From Pseudomonas sp. (GTDB lineage: Bacteria; Pseudomonadota; Gammaproteobacteria; Pseudomonadales; Pseudomonadaceae), in assembly GCF_002796985.1 (NCBI RefSeq), contig NZ_PEKX01000006.1:83096-147095 (forward strand): a DNA stretch of 64,000 nt, written 5' to 3'. Both the position numbers and the translations under genes were made by a program. Under the pieces are notes generated by a model. The model did not search any database, was not told where the DNA came from, and saw only the letters and a list, made by a program, of their open reading frames with translations. Positions 58,630 through 64,000 of the stretch are shown here, in pieces. Within the stretch, counting starts at the first letter, position 1, and each line of letters begins with the position of its first letter.

Positions 58630-61158
58630 ATGGACTACAAAGACTCTCCGCTCTGGAAAAGTGCATTCTCCGAAAAGAATCTTGTATTCAAAAAGCAAGG
58701 TGAATTGTTGGAGAAAGCATATGAAGAATTTAGAGGGCGAGCATCCTTGCTAGTCTCAAAAATACACGCCGATATGCCTGACTTGACAGTGCACGATATT
58801 ACTCATATTGACGCACTCTGGTGGACGGCATCAGAGGTGGCCGGCGATGACTTCGAAATAAATCCCGCTGAGGCATTTGTTCTCGGAGGAGCGTTCTTGC
58901 TTCATGACTCAGCCCATACTATTGCCGCCTACCCCGGAGGTATTCAGGAAATTATGAGTCTTCCTGAATGGGAATCGTTTCTACCTAAAGAAAATGGGGA
59001 GTTGATCCATGCGAAGCCTGGTAGCATAGAATTTCAAGTTACCTTATTTGAAGTGCTTCGATATATGCATCCGAAGCAGGCCAGGAAGCTTCCTCACGCG
59101 AAATGGAAGGCTCCTCAAGACACAACTGAATTATACCTTATTCCACATGATGAGCTTAGAGCAGCCTACGGGGATGTAATAGGGCAAATAGCAGAGAGTC
59201 ACTGGTTTTATCCACAAGAATTAGAGGCATTCAATAAGAAAACCATAAATCCACCTGCTGTAATAAACCCTGCCCCTTGGAAGATCGACCTCCTAAAGCT
59301 AGCCATCCTCTTACGCACTGCTGACGCTGCACATATAAATAGCTTGCGCGCCCCAAAGTTCCTTTTCGCATTAACAAAACCCTCTGCCTCTTCCATACCT
59401 CATTGGCAGTTTCAAGGCAGAATCCACGATATAAAGCTAGCGGACAACCATGAGCGGCATGAGCTAATTGTATCTGGAACCGAATTTCCTATACAGGAAC
59501 AGGCTGCTTGGTGGCTAGCATACGACACGGCAAAGTTAATAGATAAAGAGCTTCGCGCTGCAGACATAATCCTTGTCGAAACTCATAGGCAGAGACTTGC
59601 AGCTAGAAGTGTTGCCTATATAAATACACCTAGCGATTTCGCAATAAATGTTCCAGCTAAAGAATGGCATCCGATCGATACCAGTATTAAAATTACAAAT
59701 ATAAATAATATAGTCGAAAATTTTGGTGGCTCTAGACTCTATGGGAGCTCGCCAGCCCAAGCTCTGAGAGAGTTAATTCAAAACTCCGCTGACGCTATTC
59801 GCGCCTGTCGAGCTTTAGGTGCACTATCGGAGGAAGAGGGTGAAATTGAAGTAGCACTAATTAAGCGGGAGGAGGATTATTTACTCACAGTGTCCGACAC
59901 TGGAGTAGGAATGAGCAAGTACGTGCTAACAGAGGTCTTGCTTGACTTTGGGCGATCTCTTTGGGGGAGTCCTGATTTAAGAAGGGAATGGGAAGACCTA
60001 ACAAGGGCAAAATTTAAACCGACAGGTAAATTTGGCATTGGCTTCTTCTCGCTGTTCATGCTTGGTGATCAGCCAAAAGTAATAACAAAACGTTGTGATA
60101 GTAAAAACGACGAAAGTAAAGATTGGGTTCTAGAGTTCACCAATGGAACCAGGAGTCGCCCAATTCTACGGCCACCATCAAGCGAAGAAAAACTAAAAAG
60201 ACACGGAACAAAAATAGTCACGCCGATAAGTAAAGAGATTGTGGAGGGACTACTCCCAAAACTATCTTTCTACAAAGACTCCCCGAGACTCACAATTTCT
60301 CAGCTTTGTGCAAGTCTAGCCCCTGCGCTAGATATAAATATTTACACAAAAACCGAGCTGCAGCCTAGAACTCTTGCTGTTCAAGCTAACGATTGGATTT
60401 CAATTGGTTCAGGTCAAATACTTGAGCGAATCGGAAAGGGCAACTCTAAATATACGCAGGAGTTTACGGATATATTTGAGGGGGATGAGCTCAAGGGGCG
60501 TGCCTGCATTTATAATACCCGAGAATTCTCATCTTACCTTGTTCACTCAGGGGTTGCTGTTACCAACGGAATTAAAGCTGCAGATATCTCAGGGTTGACT
60601 GGGATTATAAAGTCAAAGCCGCAAGAAGATCTTGCTAGAACTACCGCCATTCCTGATATAACAGTTAAACAGCTTACGGTCTGGGCTGAAGCTCAAAAAC
60701 AGATCATGCTGAAAAATAATATGATGACTCCCGCGTGCTGCGCATTGCTAATACATTATGGCGCAACTGCTTCTGGTCTTACTATTGGAAGGCTAGGCGG
60801 GAAAAAAGTCACTGTTGAACAGCTAGAGCATGAGGCTGCCAAACTTAGCGAAATCATTATCTATGATGATGAGGTCACTCACGATGATGAAGATATCGCA
60901 AAGAGCGACTTTGACCACTTTGAGCAAGAAAGCAACCTTCTTGAGCTAAGCAAAGTTAGAAAGCCTGACTGGCTAGCATCAATTGATGGGTATCATCAAG
61001 ATAATTTTAAGACAAACTATGAGATTGCCATTGATGCAATCGAAAAAGCATGGGGGGCAGGCAATTATGATGTGGATTCAAATCCGGTTCACGTTGGTGA
61101 TGCTTATGGATCTTCAGTGACAAGATTTTGCGACATTCTCACTAGAAAGACTATTTAG
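58630..61158 (+). CDS. HD + Hsp90-like (GHKL) ATPase protein, candidate anti-phage effector
   Basis: The 842-residue protein joins two enzyme-like domains. An N-terminal HD-type domain (~30-300) has VHDITHID (55-61), LLHDSAH (90-96) and LLRTADAAHI. A GHKL/Hsp90-type ATPase follows: ELIQNSADAIRA (N box, ~380), SDTGVGM (~421) and GKFGIGFFSLF (~465). Proteins with an HD domain fused to an Hsp90-type ATPase have been proposed from comparative genomics as conflict-system components. GC is far below the phage core, which indicates transfer. ATG 58630 and GTG 58627 are both possible starts. It lies at the hypervariable end of a Pf prophage. Confidence 0.8.
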   Translation: MDYKDSPLWKSAFSEKNLVFKKQGELLEKAYEEFRGRASLLVSKIHADMPDLTVHDITHIDALWWTASEVAGDDFEINPAEAFVLGGAFLLHDSAHTIAAYPGGIQEIMSLPEWESFLPKENGELIHAKPGSIEFQVTLFEVLRYMHPKQARKLPHAKWKAPQDTTELYLIPHDELRAAYGDVIGQIAESHWFYPQELEAFNKKTINPPAVINPAPWKIDLLKLAILLRTADAAHINSLRAPKFLFALTKPSASSIPHWQFQGRIHDIKLADNHERHELIVSGTEFPIQEQAAWWLAYDTAKLIDKELRAADIILVETHRQRLAARSVAYINTPSDFAINVPAKEWHPIDTSIKITNINNIVENFGGSRLYGSSPAQALRELIQNSADAIRACRALGALSEEEGEIEVALIKREEDYLLTVSDTGVGMSKYVLTEVLLDFGRSLWGSPDLRREWEDLTRAKFKPTGKFGIGFFSLFMLGDQPKVITKRCDSKNDESKDWVLEFTNGTRSRPILRPPSSEEKLKRHGTKIVTPISKEIVEGLLPKLSFYKDSPRLTISQLCASLAPALDINIYTKTELQPRTLAVQANDWISIGSGQILERIGKGNSKYTQEFTDIFEGDELKGRACIYNTREFSSYLVHSGVAVTNGIKAADISGLTGIIKSKPQEDLARTTAIPDITVKQLTVWAEAQKQIMLKNNMMTPACCALLIHYGATASGLTIGRLGGKKVTVEQLEHEAAKLSEIIIYDDEVTHDDEDIAKSDFDHFEQESNLLELSKVRKPDWLASIDGYHQDNFKTNYEIAIDAIEKAWGAGNYDVDSNPVHVGDAYGSSVTRFCDILTRKTI

Positions 61159-61222
61159 CCATCCACAGCTAAAGCGCAATGATTACATCATAGCCCTCTG
61201 CGCGCGGAGTTCTGAGGTCAAA

Positions 61223-61609
61223 ATGAAGAAGGTTGCAGCTGCAGTTGTATACCTCGACGGGAAGGTGCTCCTCACTCGCCGTGCTCCAGGTGAAAAGCTT
61301 GCTGGGATGTGGGAGTTTCCGGGCGGAAAGCTTGAGGTCGATGAGACTCCGCAACGCTGCATTGTTCGCGAGATCCGCGAAGAGCTTGGAGTCTACTCTG
61401 AGGCTGGCGAGATCCTCACTGAGTCCACCTTTGCCTATCCCGGCGGCACAATTCACTTGATCGCTGTGGAGCTCGTTCTGAATTCCACGCATTTCGTTCT
61501 GCAGGTGCATGACCGCGTTGAGTGGTGTCTGCCTCGCGAGCTGCTGAGCTACGAGCTGGCTCCTGCAGACATTCCGATAGCTATGGAGATCATTGGGAAG
61601 TATGGATAG
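61223..61609 (+). CDS. Nudix hydrolase
   Basis: The 128-residue protein has a full Nudix box (GGKLEVDETPQRCIVREIREELGV, 34-57) and a MutT-like start (AAAVVYLDGKVLLTRRAPGEKLAGMWEFPGG). MutT relatives hydrolyse oxidised or modified nucleoside triphosphates. It overlaps the following HNH endonuclease gene by eight bases, so its job is probably linked to that enzyme rather than general housekeeping. GAGGTCAAA precedes the ATG. Confidence 0.88.
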   Translation: MKKVAAAVVYLDGKVLLTRRAPGEKLAGMWEFPGGKLEVDETPQRCIVREIREELGVYSEAGEILTESTFAYPGGTIHLIAVELVLNSTHFVLQVHDRVEWCLPRELLSYELAPADIPIAMEIIGKYG

Positions 61610-62438
61610 CTTCGTTCCCCCAGAGTCTGGTGCCACGCTTAACAACGATGAGCTTACTGCTTGGTTCAGGTGTAGTCCCCAAGGCGGTATGCGACGTTCA
61701 AAGGAGACCAACACGCTAGTCATTGTCTCCAACCACGTGAAGTCTGTTTATGACGATCGCTGGATTAGCGATGTCTTGCATTACACCGGCATGGGGCAGG
61801 AGGGAGACCAATCACTGGCCTTCGCTCAAAATAAGACGCTCCATAAATCAAGCTCCAATGGCGTGGCGGTACACCTTTTCGAGGTCTTCACGCCGAAGGT
61901 ATACACCTACATCGGTGAGGTCGAGCTGTCGGGCAGTGCCTACTCCGAGAAGCAGCCTGACGCTCTGGGGCGCTCTCGTTTGGTATGGATCTTCCCCATG
62001 CGGCTAAAGACCGGAGCGCCCCCGGAGATCCCCGAGGCAGCTCTCCATGAGTTGAACGAGCTGAAAGAGAAGCAGATTCGACGGCTCAGTGACGAGCAGG
62101 TAGCTGAGCAAGCACGCCGGACTGGTCGGCAGGCGGTAGGTCAGCGTAGCGTTCGTGCGACCCAGTACCAGCGGTCTCCTTGGGTGGCGGAGCACGCGAA
62201 GCGGCGTGCAAAAGGGAAGTGCGAGCTTTGTGAAGGGCCCGCTCCGTTTACGCGGAAAGATGGGACTGCCTACTTGGAGACACATCACATTGTTTGGCTA
62301 GCTCGTGATGGTGAGGACACTGTGGAGAACACAGTGGCGCTGTGCCCGAACTGCCATCGACGCATGCATGTTTTGAATGATGGGGCAGACGTGAAAACGC
62401 TCCAAAAGCGATTGCTTATCGAGCGCTCGGAAGCCTAG
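61602..62438 (+). CDS. SRA-like / HNH endonuclease, putative modification-dependent restriction enzyme
   Basis: The 278-residue protein has an N-terminal domain with DVLHYTGMGQEGDQSLAFAQNKTL (58-80) and VHLFEVFTPKVYTYIGEVEL, a pattern like SRA/YDG or sulfur-binding domains that read modified DNA. The C-terminal HNH nuclease has CELC (~206), LETHHIVWLARDGEDTVEN (metal and catalytic His, Asn) and CPNCHRRMH (~247). This is the layout of McrA/ScoMcrA-type IV enzymes that cut methylated or phosphorothioated DNA. It is translationally coupled to a Nudix gene. Target modification unknown. Confidence 0.78.
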   Translation: MDSFVPPESGATLNNDELTAWFRCSPQGGMRRSKETNTLVIVSNHVKSVYDDRWISDVLHYTGMGQEGDQSLAFAQNKTLHKSSSNGVAVHLFEVFTPKVYTYIGEVELSGSAYSEKQPDALGRSRLVWIFPMRLKTGAPPEIPEAALHELNELKEKQIRRLSDEQVAEQARRTGRQAVGQRSVRATQYQRSPWVAEHAKRRAKGKCELCEGPAPFTRKDGTAYLETHHIVWLARDGEDTVENTVALCPNCHRRMHVLNDGADVKTLQKRLLIERSEA

Positions 62439-62612
62439 CTAGCGAAGGAGGGATGCTCTGGTGCAGATCCTTCGAGGGCGTTTCGGTTGCGCAAAACCGC
62501 CCCTGCAGCCCGCATGGCTACGTTTGTATAAGCACCCACATTGGTGATTTTTGCACCGGCAGTGATGGCATTTTCTCCTTATTAATCATTCTATTGCAGA
62601 GGACTCGCGCGC

Positions 62613-62664
62613 TGCATGGGGTGCAAGGGGTAGAGTGTTCGAATCACTCCGTCCCGACCAAATT
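62613..62664. repeat. attR, right attachment core
   Basis: A 52-bp repeat of the tRNA-Pro 3' part, with one mismatch (A at 62632). It marks the prophage end. Confidence 0.93.
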
Positions 62665-62671
62665 TGAAAAG

Positions 62672-62699
62672 GCCGGTTCAGCAATGAACCGGCTTTTTT
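62672..62699 (+). terminator. Original terminator of tRNA-Pro, displaced by the prophage
   Basis: Stem GCCGGTTCA / TGAACCGGC, GCAA loop, six T, starting eight bases after attR. No plus-strand gene precedes it now. Confidence 0.85.
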
Positions 62700-62724
62700 G
62701 CATTTCTCTTCCCGCAAAGATTAC

Positions 62725-63227
62725 CTAGATCGATCTCCAACTCGGCGCGTCCCGCAGCGCCCAATCATCCTGCGCCGCCAGAAAGGTTGGCAGGTCGCCG
62801 CGGGCTATCCAGATTTCGCCTTGCCACTTGATGACGCCGATGCGTTGGTCGGCCCAGGTCATGAAGGCGCGGTGGGGATTGGTGTCGGGGATGTGCTGGG
62901 TGTCGTGGAGGGTGGGGAGGACTTCGTCGCTGAGCCATTTGGCGATGTTGCGATGTTGCGGTGTTCGGGGTGCCAGAAGCGGTAGAGGGCTTTGTAGGCG
63001 CCGGATTCGCTGATGACTTCCACTTCCTCGCGGAAGCCGCTGTTGTATTCCAGGACGACGGCGCGTTTCTGTTCTGGGTCCATGCGCTTTGGTAGGCGGT
63101 AGGGGCGGCGGGCGTTGATCAGCAGGGCGAAGTCGTGGGCGACGAACCAGGGTTGGCGGTCGATCAGGATGGCGCGCAGTTGGTAGGTGTGGCGTTGGAA
63201 AACGACAGGCTTGTAGACGTCGTGCAT
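62725..63227 (-). pseudogene. BRO-family phage antirepressor, frameshifted
   Basis: The N-terminal BRO-N domain (MHDVYKPVVFQRHTYQLRAI ... AHDFALLINARRPYRLP, then YKALYRFWHPEHRNIA) is in one frame. The C-terminal part (KWLSDEVLPTLHDTQHIPDTNPHRAFMTWADQRIGVIKWQGEIWIA) is in another. The break falls at a tandem duplication of GCAACATC (minus strand, ~62945-62960); removing one copy restores RNIAKWLSDEV. The gene starts at 63227 with GGAG upstream. It is probably a phage remnant kept next to rrn, downstream of a C4-like RNA. Confidence 0.85.
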
Positions 63228-63285
63228 GGTGAAGCTCCATCTACGAGGTTGAGGAGCCGCCACGCGTCGTCGCTATTCGAAGGGT

Positions 63286-63357
63286 GGCGGACCGCGCAGG
63301 GTTAGCGAACCGGGAGATGGTACCGGCAGACCCGAGGGTCTCCCCGCGCGATCCGCC
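63286..63357 (-). ncRNA. C4-type antisense RNA in the leader of the antirepressor
   Basis: On the minus strand GGCGGATCGCGC pairs with GCGCGGTCCGCC (12 bp, one G-T). The closed region contains AGACC / GGTCT and GGGAGA / TCTCCC helices, giving a multi-branched fold. This resembles the C4 RNA of phages P1/P7 (Rfam C4 family), which is processed from the leader of ant mRNA and blocks ant translation by pairing. Its place 59 bases upstream of a BRO-type antirepressor on the same strand fits. Ends are approximate. Confidence 0.72.
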
Positions 63358-63359
63358 AT

Positions 63360-63700
63360 AGAGCCAGTAGTGAATACTACAGGCGTGAAAGGGCCTACAG
63401 GAAACCTTCGCTGTTTCCCGCATGCGCTTTCAGCGCAGTCGCGCCATCTCTCAAGTCGCTAAACCTGGTCACGGGAATGACCGTGACGGGCGGAGGATGG
63501 GGGAGAGCGTTCCGAGGCGGCAACCTGCAAAGCGCGTAGGAATCCGGGAAGCGCGCTGGGGATGTGAGGTTCAGCGGTGCCTTCTTTAATATAGGCAGCA
63601 AGACGCACCCGTTTGGATGCTGCTGATGCGCCGGTGTGGTGAGGGCGCAGGAAGGTGCTGTTTCTATAGAGGGGGGCCTTTGTCATCTTTCTGCAAAAAG
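63360..63700. other. Leader and promoter region without a protein gene
   Basis: No coding signal is supported. It must hold the minus-strand promoter for the C4/antirepressor transcript. A short inverted repeat (CACGGGAATGACCGTG) lies near 63474-63489. Confidence 0.45.
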
Positions 63701-63703
63701 TCG

Positions 63704-63731
63704 TTGACGGCCGATTTAAACTCCCTATAAT
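63704..63731 (+). promoter_or_regulatory. Strong stable-RNA promoter P1
   Basis: TTGACG-N16-TATAAT followed by GCGCACC, with an A-rich stretch upstream of the -35. Typical of rRNA promoters. Confidence 0.85.
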
Positions 63732-63884
63732 GCGCACCACTCCCAGCGACGAAGCGATGAAAGAACTTGAAAATCAAGTACTTACAGAGATTCGAGGTTG
63801 AGAGTGGTGATCAGGCAGGTGATTCACTTGCTGCTCTTCATTAGCTGCTCCGGCAGCGAGCTGAAAAGAAGGTCGCCGAGGTGC

Positions 63885-63912
63885 TTGACAGTGAGTTTGA
63901 TCGCTGTAGAAT
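63885..63912 (+). promoter_or_regulatory. Strong stable-RNA promoter P2
   Basis: TTGACA-N16-TAGAAT followed by GCGCCTC, 181 bases downstream of P1. A third -35 (TTGACG, 63991-63996) begins at the end of the window. The spacing and the AAAGAAATTTTCG-AAAATAAAG stretch are like the leader of a Pseudomonas rRNA operon. Confidence 0.82.
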
Positions 63913-64000
63913 GCGCCTCCCGCTGATGAGAAGGTTTGCCTTCGCTGAAGCCCAAGCGATTGAGTAGAAAAGAAATTTTCGAAAATAAAGCTTGACGGAA

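Noticed and set aside
62439..62612. Possible further small gene between the HNH gene and attR
   Set aside because: No frame with a ribosome site and sensible composition was found in these 174 bases.

Overview
The window is chromosomal DNA of a Pseudomonas, most likely a member of the P. aeruginosa group in the wide sense (P. nitroreducens / P. citronellolis-like). The evidence is high GC, gene content and order that I recall from P. aeruginosa PAO1 (blocks resembling PA1165-PA1183, PA1484-PA1505, PA2776-PA2779 and PA2744-PA2737), an OprH-PhoP-PhoQ operon, an MvaT-family nucleoid protein and Pseudomonas-type dispersed palindromes. All assignments rest on reading the sequence and on memory of the families; no database search was possible.

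Layout. 1-6.7 kb: the end of modC, an OprD-type porin, the phosphopantetheinyl transferase pcpS, a dienelactone hydrolase, a family-7 alginate lyase and a MltB-type lytic transglycosylase. 6.9-9.7 kb: oprH-phoP-phoQ behind a repeated GTTCAG PhoP box. 9.9-14.3 kb: an AraC regulator, dctA behind a sigma-54 promoter with upstream palindromes, and the membrane adenylate cyclase cyaB. 14.4-24.1 kb: an HD-domain protein with diiron-oxygenase-like ligands, a LuxR / permease / P1-peptidase unit, a sulfate-binding protein, a K+ channel, sstT, a DapF homologue lacking both catalytic cysteines, and a urea transporter. 24.6-34.1 kb: the glyoxylate-to-pyruvate route (gcl, hyi, glxR, ttuD, pykF), a GlcG-like protein, a TetR regulator and moaA. 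34.1-41.6 kb: mostly single genes, tRNA-Val, pauB3 and mvaU. 41.8-49.3 kb: the conserved translation block thrS-infC-rpmI-rplT-pheS-pheT-ihfA-merR, then tRNA-Pro(GGG).

A complete Pf-like filamentous prophage of about 13.4 kb (49238-62664) is inserted in tRNA-Pro and flanked by 52-bp repeats that differ at one base. On the minus strand it carries integrase, two small AlpA/Xis-type regulators, replication initiator, Zot, a minor coat protein, the adsorption protein, two tiny membrane-protein genes (23 and 28 codons), the major coat protein, ssDNA-binding protein and early genes. A divergent repressor gene lies behind four TTACTNAGTAA-type operators. Between the repressor and the right attachment site is an AT-rich cargo block. 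It holds a small membrane protein gene, an 842-residue HD + Hsp90-like ATPase, and an overlapping Nudix / SRA-like-HNH pair. This is the strongest candidate for an undescribed system, probably anti-phage defence.

Beyond the prophage lie a BRO-type antirepressor pseudogene broken by an 8-bp tandem duplication, a C4-type antisense RNA in its leader, and two tandem strong promoters plus the start of a third (63.7-64.0 kb) that look like the leader of an rRNA operon just outside the window.
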